NCBI GenBank assembly: GCA_934654625.1
Contig: CAKUGM010000057.1
Coordinates: forward strand, 1 to 8,847
DNA: 8,847 nucleotides
Direction: 5' to 3'
Source of the DNA: an uncultured Collinsella sp.
GTDB lineage: Bacteria > Actinomycetota > Coriobacteriia > Coriobacteriales > Coriobacteriaceae
The position numbers and the translations under genes were made by a program. Positions 1-5,984 of this stretch are shown piece by piece. Positions within the stretch are counted from its first letter, which is position 1; every line of letters begins with the position of its first letter. The notes beneath the pieces are model-generated. The model saw only the letters and a list, made by a program, of their open reading frames with translations. It ran no database searches and was not told where the DNA came from.

Positions 1-453
1 GTAGTTGATGGTCACCTCGGCGGCGGTACCGGCGGTCGTCGGCACGGCGATGGTGAACACGGCGTGGTTCTTGGTGAGGGCGACGCCCTCGAGGCTGCGG
101 ACGTCGGCGAACTCAGGGTTGTTGATGATGATGCCGATGGCCTTGGCGGTGTCCATGGAAGAGCCGCCGCCGATGGTCACGATGGCGTCGGCCTCGGCGG
201 CCTTGAACGCCTCGACGCCGTCCTTGACGTTCTGGATGGTGGGGTTGGGCTTGATCTCGGAGTAGAGGGACCAGGCGATGCCGGCGGCGTCGAGCTCGTC
301 GGTCACCTTGGCGGTGACGCCGAACTTGACCAGGTCGGGGTCGGAGCAGACGAAGATCTTCTTGTAGCCGCGGCGCTGGAGCTCGCCGGGGATCTCCTTG
401 ATAGCGCCGGAACCGTGGTAAGAGATGGTGTTGAGAACGAAACGGTTAGCCAT
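1..453 (-). CDS. fucO: Lactaldehyde reductase (iron-containing alcohol dehydrogenase), N-terminal part
   Basis: This is the first 151 codons of a group III iron-dependent alcohol dehydrogenase; the gene runs off the left edge. The family member FucO reduces L-lactaldehyde to 1,2-propanediol with NADH in the cytoplasm, the redox-balancing step of fucose and rhamnose fermentation. The fragment begins MANRFVLN, close to my memory of E. coli FucO (MANRMILN). It carries the nucleotide-binding GGGS at residues 95-98, followed by DTAKAIG, then NNPEFADVRSLEG at 111-123 and PTTAGTAAEVTINY at 138-151. Asp38 sits where the E. coli enzyme has the Asp that disfavours NADPH. The metal ligands (one Asp, three His) lie beyond the window and cannot be checked. 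The ATG at 451-453 has AGGAGG at 461-466, 7 nt upstream. No fucose or rhamnose catabolic genes are visible, so the substrate is inferred from similarity; a related 1,2-diol or alcohol oxidoreductase is the alternative. Confidence 0.9.
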   Translation of the reverse strand, partial: MANRFVLNTISYHGSGAIKEIPGELQRRGYKKIFVCSDPDLVKFGVTAKVTDELDAAGIAWSLYSEIKPNPTIQNVKDGVEAFKAAEADAIVTIGGGSSMDTAKAIGIIINNPEFADVRSLEGVALTKNHAVFTIAVPTTAGTAAEVTINY

Positions 454-480
454 AAATGTGCCTCCTGGCTCCTCTATACA

Positions 481-503
481 GATAACGTGGAACGCACGTT
501 ATC
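481..503. promoter_or_regulatory. Perfect 9-bp dyad, putative operator in the fucO leader
   Basis: GATAACGTG at 481-489 and CACGTTATC at 495-503 are exact reverse complements separated by 5 nt (GAACG). The dyad lies 15 nt upstream of the fucO ribosome site and just downstream of the best promoter candidate, where a repressor would block initiation or elongation. The arms are too AT-mixed and lack a following T-run for a terminator. I cannot assign the regulator; a TetR-, LacI- or DeoR-type sugar regulator is conceivable. Confidence 0.55.
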
Positions 504-517
504 CCGTGACGGCACTC

Positions 518-544
518 AATATACCCGCTTAAACAAAATATCAA
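518..544 (-). promoter_or_regulatory. Weak candidate fucO promoter
   Basis: Read on the minus strand, TTGATA (539-544) could be a -35 box and TATATT (518-523) a -10 box. The spacer is 15 nt, shorter than the optimal 17. Initiation would fall near 511, just upstream of the dyad at 481-503. Box matches are fair but the spacing is poor, so this is tentative. Confidence 0.3.
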
Positions 545-628
545 GCGCAACCTTGGGTGACCGGCTTTGCCATACGCACATAAAAAGCGACACGAAAAGA
601 TTGTTTCCGCAGGAATAGAGGGCAAAAA

Positions 629-661
629 GCAATTCGTTCGTGTTTTTTGCAAACCGTTCGT
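629..661. repeat. Pair of 13-bp direct repeats, 20-bp period
   Basis: GCAATTCGTTCGT (629-641) and GCAAACCGTTCGT (649-661) match at 11 of 13 positions and start exactly 20 bp apart, two helical turns. They lie in the 283-bp intergenic stretch 454-736, roughly 175-210 bp upstream of the fucO start. Such a layout suits a dimeric activator, but chance is not excluded. The rest of the stretch shows no gene and no clear terminator. Confidence 0.35.
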
Positions 662-736
662 ATATAGGAATATCGCCCAACGGCAGCTTAAGGTGACCTT
701 TGACACACAGCCGTCATATTTCACCGGCGAAGAGAA

Positions 737-1414
737 CTATTTGGCAGCCTTTTTACGCGGATGCTCGCGATCGATAAACATAATGGCGAAGGCGACGGCC
801 AGCAATGCTGCGGCGATAGCAATCGCATGCAAGCCCATGCGCCCTATGCACCAGTTTCCCAGCACGGCACCCAGCACAAAGCAGAAGATGACACCAAAAT
901 AGAGAGCTCCGTTTTCCAGGAACCCCCGATTGTGCGTGATGATGTAATCGTCCACATTTTGCAGCGCGGAGCGCAGGTTGCCGATGCACATGGTAGTCGC
1001 GATACCCTTGCCATGGATCTTGCGGAACGATTCCACCTGCATGCCGCATGCAAGCGAGGTAAGGCAGTTGGCAAGCAAGTTGAGGTCCTCCACAAGAAAA
1101 CTCACGCCAAAAAGAATCAGAGCCTCAAAAAACACCGTCACCTGACGCCAGTGGAACAAACTCGAAAAGCGCTCGTGAATAAGGTCGGAAAGCATGATGC
1201 CCAGCGCAAACGAAATAACGGGGAACAGAAAACGCGCCGCCTGCGAAAACTCTCCCAGGGAAAGATGGATGCCCACCAGCAGAATGTTGCCGGTCTGAGC
1301 ATTCGCAAATACGCCCCCGCGACCGATGTACGAATAGGCGTCCATAAAACCGCCCGCGAGTGCCAGAATCGCTCCGAGCTCGATTGATTCCGAAATCTGC
1401 TTTGCATGCCGCAT
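737..1414 (-). CDS. YoaK/DUF1275 family membrane protein
   Basis: A 225-aa integral membrane protein of the YoaK (DUF1275) family. The family is widespread, usually annotated as hypothetical or putative transporter, with no established substrate. Family signatures are plain: GGFMDAYSYIGRGGVFANAQ at residues 21-40 running into TGN at 51-53, and CGMQVESFRKIHG at 133-145 followed by ATTMCIGNLRSA. About six hydrophobic segments are visible, near residues 12-30, 43-60, 66-85, 93-113, 171-190 and 195-215, with a basic C-terminal tail (RKKAAK). I chose ATG 1412-1414 because GGAGGA at 1425-1430 lies 10 nt upstream; an in-frame TTG at 1430-1432 would overlap that ribosome site and add six residues. 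The gene is divergent from the radical SAM gene (147-bp gap) and is followed by 283 bp of intergenic DNA, so it is probably monocistronic. Its physiological role is not deducible here. Confidence 0.88.
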   Translation of the reverse strand: MRHAKQISESIELGAILALAGGFMDAYSYIGRGGVFANAQTGNILLVGIHLSLGEFSQAARFLFPVISFALGIMLSDLIHERFSSLFHWRQVTVFFEALILFGVSFLVEDLNLLANCLTSLACGMQVESFRKIHGKGIATTMCIGNLRSALQNVDDYIITHNRGFLENGALYFGVIFCFVLGAVLGNWCIGRMGLHAIAIAAALLAVAFAIMFIDREHPRKKAAK

Positions 1415-1481
1415 GGAAAGCGTGTCCTCCAATGTGCATTATCCGACCATCATAAACGAACCCATCCTAGCGCAACGGCCG

Positions 1482-1526
1482 TGAACGGCGCATGAACGAG
1501 CGCCCCGGTAACGCAATTGGTACAAT
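1482..1526 (+). promoter_or_regulatory. Extended -10 promoter of ygiQ with 11-bp direct repeats upstream
   Basis: TGGTACAAT at 1518-1526 is an extended -10 element (TGn plus TACAAT at 1521-1526), giving a start near 1533 and a leader of about 29 nt. No good -35 box is present. In its place are two copies of TGAACG at 1482-1487 and 1493-1498, in similar 11-bp contexts (TGAACGGCGCA, TGAACGAGCGC). The -10 call is reasonable; a role for the repeats is speculative. Confidence 0.45.
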
Positions 1527-1561
1527 CATTTTCCAAAAGGAAAAGCGTAAGAAGGAACCTC

Positions 1562-3685
1562 ATGGCAAAGCAGGTTGAGCATAAAGGAAAAAAGACGGCA
1601 GGCAGCGTCCCCGCGCCCCGCTCGGCAAAGAAATCGCCCAAAAAGCAAGCCGTCCCACGTCCCGGCCGTGAAGAGTTCCTGCCCGTCTCGCGTGCCGATA
1701 TGGATGCTCGCGGATGGGACAGCTGCGACTTTGTCTATATCTGCGGAGACGCCTATGTTGACCACTCCAGCTTTGGCATGGCCATCATCAGCCGCATCCT
1801 CGAGGCGCATGGCTATCGTGTGGGCATCATCTGTCAGCCGGACTGGAACGACCCGGCGAGCATCTCGGCTCTTGGCGAGCCGCGCCTGGGCTTTTTGGTA
1901 AGCGCCGGCAACATGGATTCGATGGTTAACCACTACTCCGTGACCAAGCACCGCCGCCATACGGATGCCTATACTCCCGGCGGCGAAGCCGGGCGTCGAC
2001 CAAACCGAGCGGTGACGGTTTACGGCAACCTCATCCGCCGCACGTACAAACACACGCCCATTATCATCGGCGGCATCGAGGCGAGCCTGCGACGCCTTGC
2101 GCACTATGACTACTGGCAAGACAAGCTCAAGCGCTCGGTACTGCTCGACTCGGGCGCCGACCTGCTCATCTACGGCATGGGCGAGCACGCCATCGTCGAG
2201 ATAGCCGATGCCCTCGATGCCGGCCTGTCCATCGATCAGATCACATATGTCAACGGCACGGTCTATCGCACGAGCGGCGAGGGGGCGCTCGACGCCGTAT
2301 ACGACTATCGCCTGCTACCGAGCTGGGACGAGCTCAACGACGACCGCCTCACCTACGCCAAAAGCTTCAACGTCCAGCAGCAAAATATGGACCCCATCAC
2401 GGGACAGCGCCTCGTAGAGCCCTACCCCAACGGCGTCTTCGTGGTACAAAACCCGCCCTCGGCCACGCTGACCACGCAGGAGATGGACGAGGTGGCAGAG
2501 CTCCCCTACGCGCGCCACTGGCATCCCGACTACGACGAGGCGGGCGGCATCCCCGCTTTTTCCGAGGTGCGCTTCTCCATATCGAGCAATCGCGGATGCT
2601 TTGGCGAGTGCAGCTTCTGCGCGCTCACATTCCATCAGGGGCGCGTGCTGCAAGTGCGAAGCCACGACAGCATCATGCGCGAGGCCGAGGCCCTCACCCA
2701 CGACCCCGAGTTCAAGGGCTACATCAACGACGTGGGCGGTCCCACGGCCAATTTCTTCCGCCCAGCCTGCGACAAGCAGCTCAAGCACGGCGTCTGCAAG
2801 AACAAGCGCTGCCTATGGCCAAGCGTCTGCAAGAACATGGCGGTTGATGAGAGCGGGTACACGCAGCTCTTGCGCGACCTGCGATCGATTCCCGGCATCA
2901 AGAAGGTCTTTATCCGAAGCGGTATTCGCTTTGACTACACGATGGCCGACGCCTCGGACGAATTCATGCTCGAGCTGCTTCAGCACCATGTTTCGGGCCA
3001 GCTGCGCCTGGCACCCGAGCATGTGAGCGATGCTGTGCTCAGCGTGATGGGCAAGCCGAGTCGCGCCGTCTACGAAGCCTTCTGCCACCGCCTCGACAAG
3101 ATCAACAATCAATATGGGCTCAACCAGTTTGTGGTGCCCTATCTCATCAGCTCGCATCCCGGCTCGACCATGAAAGAGGCTGTGGAACTCGCCTGCGCCG
3201 TACGAGACATGGGATATATGCCCGAGCAGGTGCAGGACTTCTACCCCACACCTTCGACGATGTCCACGTGCATGTATTACACCGGCGTGGACCCGCGTAC
3301 CATGAAGCCGGTCTACGTAGCACGCGACCCTCACGAAAAAGCGATGCAGCGCGCGCTCATTCAGTACCGCAAGCCCGAAAACTACAAGCTCGTACGCGAG
3401 GCGCTTATTGCCGCGGGTAGGCGCGACTTGATCGGATACGACAAGCACTGCCTCATCAGACCCATCCCTCCACAAGAGGGCGCGGCGTCTAAAACGGGCG
3501 GCAAAGGTCATGGCAAAGGCAAGCATACCGGTGCCGACAACCGCCACAAGCAGACGAGACCGACACCAAAACAGCACCGTGGGGCAACGGGAGCACAGCA
3601 TATGAACCGTGCGCAAAATGCCGCAGCGCGCAATCGCGCCGCGCAGGGACGCCAAGGGGCAAATCGCCCGGGACGTCGCGGCTAG
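1562..3685 (+). CDS. ygiQ: YgiQ family (UPF0313) radical SAM protein
   Basis: A 707-aa radical SAM protein of the YgiQ family, whose reaction is not established. An N-terminal cobalamin-binding-like region (about 25-300) precedes the radical SAM core. The core carries CFGECSFC, with cysteines 346, 350 and 353 in the CxxxCxxC pattern that holds the [4Fe-4S] cluster for S-adenosylmethionine cleavage. A second cysteine-rich stretch (CKNKRCLWPSVCKN, near residue 415) and QVQDFYPTPST at 556-566 are family hallmarks, the latter in the DUF3362-type C-terminal part. Both ends are basic and low in complexity: Lys/Arg-rich residues 2-35 and a tail of about 68 residues from roughly 640 rich in Gly, Lys, Arg, Gln and His, suggesting nucleic-acid or ribosome contact. 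Length is close to E. coli YgiQ. ATG 1562 has AAGGA at 1552-1556, 5 nt away; an upstream in-frame GTG at 1517 lies inside the promoter. It is the only plus-strand gene and looks monocistronic. Confidence 0.93.
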   Translation: MAKQVEHKGKKTAGSVPAPRSAKKSPKKQAVPRPGREEFLPVSRADMDARGWDSCDFVYICGDAYVDHSSFGMAIISRILEAHGYRVGIICQPDWNDPASISALGEPRLGFLVSAGNMDSMVNHYSVTKHRRHTDAYTPGGEAGRRPNRAVTVYGNLIRRTYKHTPIIIGGIEASLRRLAHYDYWQDKLKRSVLLDSGADLLIYGMGEHAIVEIADALDAGLSIDQITYVNGTVYRTSGEGALDAVYDYRLLPSWDELNDDRLTYAKSFNVQQQNMDPITGQRLVEPYPNGVFVVQNPPSATLTTQEMDEVAELPYARHWHPDYDEAGGIPAFSEVRFSISSNRGCFGECSFCALTFHQGRVLQVRSHDSIMREAEALTHDPEFKGYINDVGGPTANFFRPACDKQLKHGVCKNKRCLWPSVCKNMAVDESGYTQLLRDLRSIPGIKKVFIRSGIRFDYTMADASDEFMLELLQHHVSGQLRLAPEHVSDAVLSVMGKPSRAVYEAFCHRLDKINNQYGLNQFVVPYLISSHPGSTMKEAVELACAVRDMGYMPEQVQDFYPTPSTMSTCMYYTGVDPRTMKPVYVARDPHEKAMQRALIQYRKPENYKLVREALIAAGRRDLIGYDKHCLIRPIPPQEGAASKTGGKGHGKGKHTGADNRHKQTRPTPKQHRGATGAQHMNRAQNAAARNRAAQGRQGANRPGRRG

Positions 3686-3709
3686 CTCAGCGGTCGGGGC
3701 AAGATCTTT

Positions 3710-3730
3710 GAGGGATGTTACCCCTCTTTT
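3710..3730 (+). terminator. Candidate Rho-independent terminator of ygiQ
   Basis: GAGGG (3710-3714) pairs with CCCTC (3722-3726) around a 7-nt loop and is followed by TTTT (3727-3730), 24 nt after the ygiQ stop codon. The stem is short but GC-rich. It covers the stop codon (3718-3720) of the converging CPBP gene. A competing, longer hairpin shares CCCTC (see the dyad at 3722-3749). Confidence 0.45.
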
Positions 3731-4701
3731 GTGCCAAGCCAAAAGAGGGCAATCCCCGCCGCCAGGATTACAGCAAAGGCAATGAGCTCGACTATGGGAC
3801 CAAGCAGTCCCAGAACAAAGTCGATAGGGCCAACAAAATACGACGTGAAATTGAGCACCAGGTGAAGGCCGATGTTGTAGCGCATCTTGCCGCTACGCCA
3901 AAACACCCAGCCAAACATAAGGCCCATCGCCCCTGCATAGATCCCCTGCACGAGGTTCATGTGCAGAATACCAAAGAGTGTGGCTTGAATGAGGTTCGCG
4001 ATCCAAAAACGCGCAGGGGGAATCTCCATCGCGCCGACATCGCCCAGGGGAAGGCGCGCGCGGCGACGGCAGACTCGTTCACGCCACGCTTCGCGCCACT
4101 CGGGGCAAACCGCGCGCAGGGAAAACTCGAGCATGAGACCGCGGCAGGCGATTTCCTCGGAAACGGGGGCGCCCACGGCAACCACCAAAAGCGAAATGAT
4201 ACTCAGCTGGCTCGTCGCCCCATCGCTCATCATCTCGTCATAGCCCTCTTCAAGCGCGGGGAATAGCGGCAACACGAGCGTGAGGATGAAGGAGATAATC
4301 ATCTGCATGCCGATGCCGAGCAAGATGATGCCGACAACGCGCATGAACGATGCGTCGCCTCGCGAAAGCTCGCGTTCGCGCGCACACGAAAAAGAACGCG
4401 GCCGGATGTAGCACCACCACCAGGGCATGGTCACTGTCATGGTTAAAAGCTGCGCGACAGCGAGCGCGTAGACGAGACTGTTGTCAAATACGGTATCGAT
4501 ATCGCCGGCGAGAAACCCGGCCTCCCAAAGAAACGCCATGCCCAGGCCCCAAGCAAGGCCGACGATGAGCTGCGCGCCCTCAACGATGCCGAATACACCG
4601 AAGTCGGCAAGCAAATAGGCGATGCCGTTTTTAATCGCATCCGCGGGAGCAACCCGCGGCGGCACACCCCGCACGGGCGTCGGGGCATTCAATCCGTTCA
4701 T
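3718..4701 (-). CDS. CPBP family intramembrane metalloprotease (Abi/CAAX protease-like)
   Basis: A 327-aa polytopic membrane protein with the conserved CPBP (Abi, Rce1-like) glutamate/histidine motifs: EEIACR with Glu182, Glu183 and Arg187, then FGILH with Phe243 and His247, then HLVLN with His280 and Asn284. These are the expected active-site or metal-coordinating residues, so it looks catalytically intact. Hydrophobic segments lie near 30-60, 75-100, 121-147, 165-181, 233-247, 252-268, 275-292 and 299-322. A charged Arg-rich loop (about 200-215) makes the spacing between motifs 1 and 2 (61 residues) rather long. Family members process prenylated proteins in eukaryotes; bacterial ones are linked to bacteriocin self-immunity, peptide maturation or anti-sigma cleavage. 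No substrate is evident here. The ATG at 4699-4701 has GAGGT at 4708-4712, 6 nt away. It overlaps the stop of the upstream small gene (ATGA), so the two are translationally coupled. Confidence 0.9.
   Translation of the reverse strand: MNGLNAPTPVRGVPPRVAPADAIKNGIAYLLADFGVFGIVEGAQLIVGLAWGLGMAFLWEAGFLAGDIDTVFDNSLVYALAVAQLLTMTVTMPWWWCYIRPRSFSCARERELSRGDASFMRVVGIILLGIGMQMIISFILTLVLPLFPALEEGYDEMMSDGATSQLSIISLLVVAVGAPVSEEIACRGLMLEFSLRAVCPEWREAWRERVCRRRARLPLGDVGAMEIPPARFWIANLIQATLFGILHMNLVQGIYAGAMGLMFGWVFWRSGKMRYNIGLHLVLNFTSYFVGPIDFVLGLLGPIVELIAFAVILAAGIALFWLGTKEG
3722..3749. repeat. 10-bp perfect inverted repeat at the convergent gene ends
   Basis: CCCTCTTTTG (3722-3731) and CAAAAGAGGG (3740-3749) are exact reverse complements with an 8-nt loop. 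The repeat lies within the last codons of the CPBP gene. Neither strand has a T-run directly after it, so it is not a classical terminator, but it could stabilise the 3' end of either transcript. Its left arm overlaps the stem of the ygiQ terminator, so the two hairpins exclude each other. Confidence 0.5.
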
Positions 4702-4916
4702 GCTCTCACCTCAGACGAAGTGTTCCCTTCTGGCTCACGGCCAAACGCCCCGGCAGGGGAAATGTCAAAAGGAAACGTACCGCAGCGATTGAATGCGGCG
4801 ATGAACATGCGTATTGCGTTTGACGGCGTGGTGCCCACGAGTTGGGTCGCTGCCGCGAAGGCTGCCTTTTCCTCGGGCAGGACCTTCGCGACAACCGGGG
4901 TCATTTTTTCTGCCAT
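4698..4916 (-). CDS. Small ribbon-helix-helix RelB/DinJ-like protein
   Basis: A 72-aa protein resembling the N-terminal DNA-binding half of RelB/DinJ antitoxins. A short strand (TPVVAKVL, 6-13) leads to helix A (14-27) and helix B, which begins after GTTPSNAIRMF and runs to about 43, then GTFPFDI, where DinJ-type proteins have a similar PFDI-like stretch. After residue 52 only about 20 polar residues remain (SPAGAFGREPEGNTSSEVRA), shorter than the toxin-wrapping C-terminus of DinJ. No toxin gene is adjacent. The likeliest role is a dimeric DNA-binding regulator of its own operon with the CPBP protease; an orphan or truncated antitoxin is the alternative. ATG 4914-4916 has AAGGA at 4923-4927, 6 nt away; an internal ATG four codons in has weaker support. 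Its TGA at 4698-4700 overlaps the protease ATG. Confidence 0.72.
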   Translation of the reverse strand: MAEKMTPVVAKVLPEEKAAFAAATQLVGTTPSNAIRMFIAAFNRCGTFPFDISPAGAFGREPEGNTSSEVRA

Positions 4917-4989
4917 GTCGATTCCTTCATGGAACGATGTGCTGCGTGTGCGCGAGTATGCGGCTGGGCTAGGACTCGCACCTGGTTCG

Positions 4990-5030
4990 TTGGTGTCATG
5001 TTGGTATTACTTAGTATCACTATGTATTAC
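4990..5030. repeat. Tandem 10-bp direct repeats, putative operator of the RHH-CPBP operon
   Basis: On the plus strand three abutting decamers read TTGGTATTAC (5001-5010), TTAGTATCAC (5011-5020) and TATGTATTAC (5021-5030). A degenerate fourth, TTGGTGTCAT, lies at 4990-4999. On the transcribed minus strand the core is GTRATAC, once per helical turn. The array starts about 4 nt after the predicted transcription start of the RHH-CPBP operon, a repressor position. Ribbon-helix-helix proteins such as MetJ, Arc and omega bind tandem short repeats, so autoregulation by the downstream RHH protein is a reasonable inference. Confidence 0.6.
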
Positions 5031-5040
5031 CCCGCTGCTT

Positions 5041-5069
5041 AGAATAGCAAACCGAGGGGACGCAGACAA
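5041..5069 (-). promoter_or_regulatory. Promoter of the RHH-CPBP operon
   Basis: Read on the minus strand: -35 TTGTCT (5064-5069), a 17-nt spacer, and -10 TATTCT (5041-5046) preceded by TGC, which makes an extended -10. Predicted start is near 5034 with a leader of about 118 nt. It sits between the upstream terminator (5079-5116) and the repeat array, which supports an independent transcription unit. Confidence 0.6.
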
Positions 5070-5078
5070 GGCTGAAAC

Positions 5079-5116
5079 CGAAAAAGCCACTACCGAAATG
5101 CCTCGGCAGCGGCTTT
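5079..5116 (-). terminator. Strong Rho-independent terminator of the VWA gene
   Basis: On the minus strand AAAGCCGCTGCCG pairs with CGGTAGTGGCTTT as a 13-bp stem with two G-U wobbles and an 8-nt loop (5096-5103). The stem's 3' end runs into a T5 tract (5085-5081). On the plus strand the two wobbles become A-C mismatches, so the hairpin is built for minus-strand RNA. It lies 97 nt after the VWA stop codon. A second small hairpin, GGGCG-TCGT-CGCCC at 5161-5174, lies between. Confidence 0.82.
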
Positions 5117-5212
5117 GCGATGGAACATCAGCTAAAGGGATGAATGGCGGGAAGCGCGACGGGCGTCGTCGCCCCCGGCAACAAAACGCAATAAATATGC
5201 CGATTGACGGCG

Positions 5213-5821
5213 CTAGCGCTCATCGAAATCGATCGGCTGGCCGCATCGCACAGCAGCGGAGGCTCGGCACAGCGTATCAAAGGCAAACGACATGCCGTCC
5301 GGCGTCGGCTCGTACTGCACGGCCCGCCCTTGTCGGATGCCAAGGCGGCCCGCCTCCTTGGCAGCATCGATATTGGCACCCAGGAACATGAACTCCCAGC
5401 CGCGCTCCTGCGCCGCCGAAATCATGTGCTTGACGCGATCGTAGCCGTACTCCTCGCTCGCGTTCTCGAGGCCATCGGTAGTGATGCAAAACAGGGTGTG
5501 TTCTGGACGCAGCTCGGGCGGCAAAATACGCTGTACATGCTCGTGATAATGGATGGCACCGCCTACGGCGTCGAGAAGCGCCGTGCATCCACTCGGCACG
5601 TAATCTCGCGAGGTCAGCGGGGCCACGTCCTCGATAGGCACACGGTCGTGCAGCACCTGCGATTTGTGATTGAACAGTACGGTGGATACAAGCGCCTCAC
5701 CCTCCGTCATCTTGTTTTGCTTGAGCAGCGCGTTGTACCCGCCGATGGTGTCGTCGACCAGATTGCACATGGAACCGCTTTTGTCGAGGATGAATACAAG
5801 CTCGGTCAGGTTCTTCTTCAT
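5213..5821 (-). CDS. von Willebrand factor A (VWA) domain protein
   Basis: A 202-aa protein that is essentially a single VWA domain. The metal-ion-dependent adhesion site is complete: DKSGS with Asp13, Ser15 and Ser17, Thr80 in PSGCTALLDAVG, and Asp116 in ITTDGLEN. Hydrophobic strands flank these (LVFIL at 8-12, FMFLGA at 154-159 or so). There is no signal peptide or membrane anchor, so it should act in the cytoplasm, as with YegL/TerY-like VWA proteins, binding Mg2+ and a partner. No partner ATPase or tellurite-type cluster is visible. ATG 5819-5821 has AGGAGG at 5827-5832, 5 nt away; an upstream in-frame start would add 11 residues and run through the ribosome site. It follows the macro-domain gene in the same direction after 160 bp rich in dyads and ends in a strong terminator. 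Its biological role is unknown. Confidence 0.88.
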   Translation of the reverse strand: MKKNLTELVFILDKSGSMCNLVDDTIGGYNALLKQNKMTEGEALVSTVLFNHKSQVLHDRVPIEDVAPLTSRDYVPSGCTALLDAVGGAIHYHEHVQRILPPELRPEHTLFCITTDGLENASEEYGYDRVKHMISAAQERGWEFMFLGANIDAAKEAGRLGIRQGRAVQYEPTPDGMSFAFDTLCRASAAVRCGQPIDFDER

Positions 5822-5863
5822 GATTGCCTCCTTGGGACGTTCGAAGGGCCCCACGCCCGTCCG

Positions 5864-5895
5864 CCTATCTCAAAGATAGGAGGTGCGGTACCGCA
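5864..5895. repeat. Two adjacent perfect dyads upstream of the VWA gene
   Basis: CCTATCT (5864-5870) and AGATAGG (5874-5880) form a 17-bp dyad with a 3-nt centre. Four bases further is the uninterrupted 12-bp palindrome TGCGGTACCGCA (5884-5895), flanked on both sides by GGAGG (5879-5883 and 5896-5900). They lie 43-74 bp upstream of the VWA start. They could be operators or leader-RNA hairpins. I found no convincing -35/-10 pair in this gap. Confidence 0.5.
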
Positions 5896-5964
5896 GGAGG
5901 TAAACCGTCAAGCGACATCGGTGCGACCGTGGAGGCAGAATCGGGGCTGCGCAGGCCCAAAGCA

Positions 5965-5984
5965 TAGCGCGGCACTTCGCGCTA
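5965..5984 (-). terminator. Weak candidate terminator at the end of the macro-domain gene
   Basis: TAGCGCG (5965-5971) and CGCGCTA (5978-5984) form a 7-bp perfect stem with a 6-nt loop; on the minus strand the stem starts at the stop codon of the macro gene. What follows (TGCTTTGGG) has only three Ts in a row, so termination may be partial and read-through into the VWA gene possible. Confidence 0.35.

Noticed and set aside
64..618. Plus-strand open frame opposite fucO
   Set aside because: Its composition (Gly/Ala/Asp/Val-rich) is that of an antisense shadow of a high-GC gene, and the minus-strand frame matches FucO throughout.
1438..1443. GATAAT as a -10 box for the DUF1275 gene (minus strand)
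   Set aside because: Initiation would fall inside the ribosome-binding site and there is no -35 match at 16-18 nt.
4960..4995. tRNA 3'-end-like string on the minus strand (GGTGCGAGTCCTAGCCC)
   Set aside because: It resembles a T-arm, but only a 3-bp stem forms and no acceptor, D-arm or anticodon arm can be built around it.
5161..5174. GGGCG-TCGT-CGCCC hairpin as the VWA terminator
   Set aside because: No T-run follows on either strand; the hairpin at 5079-5116 is far stronger.
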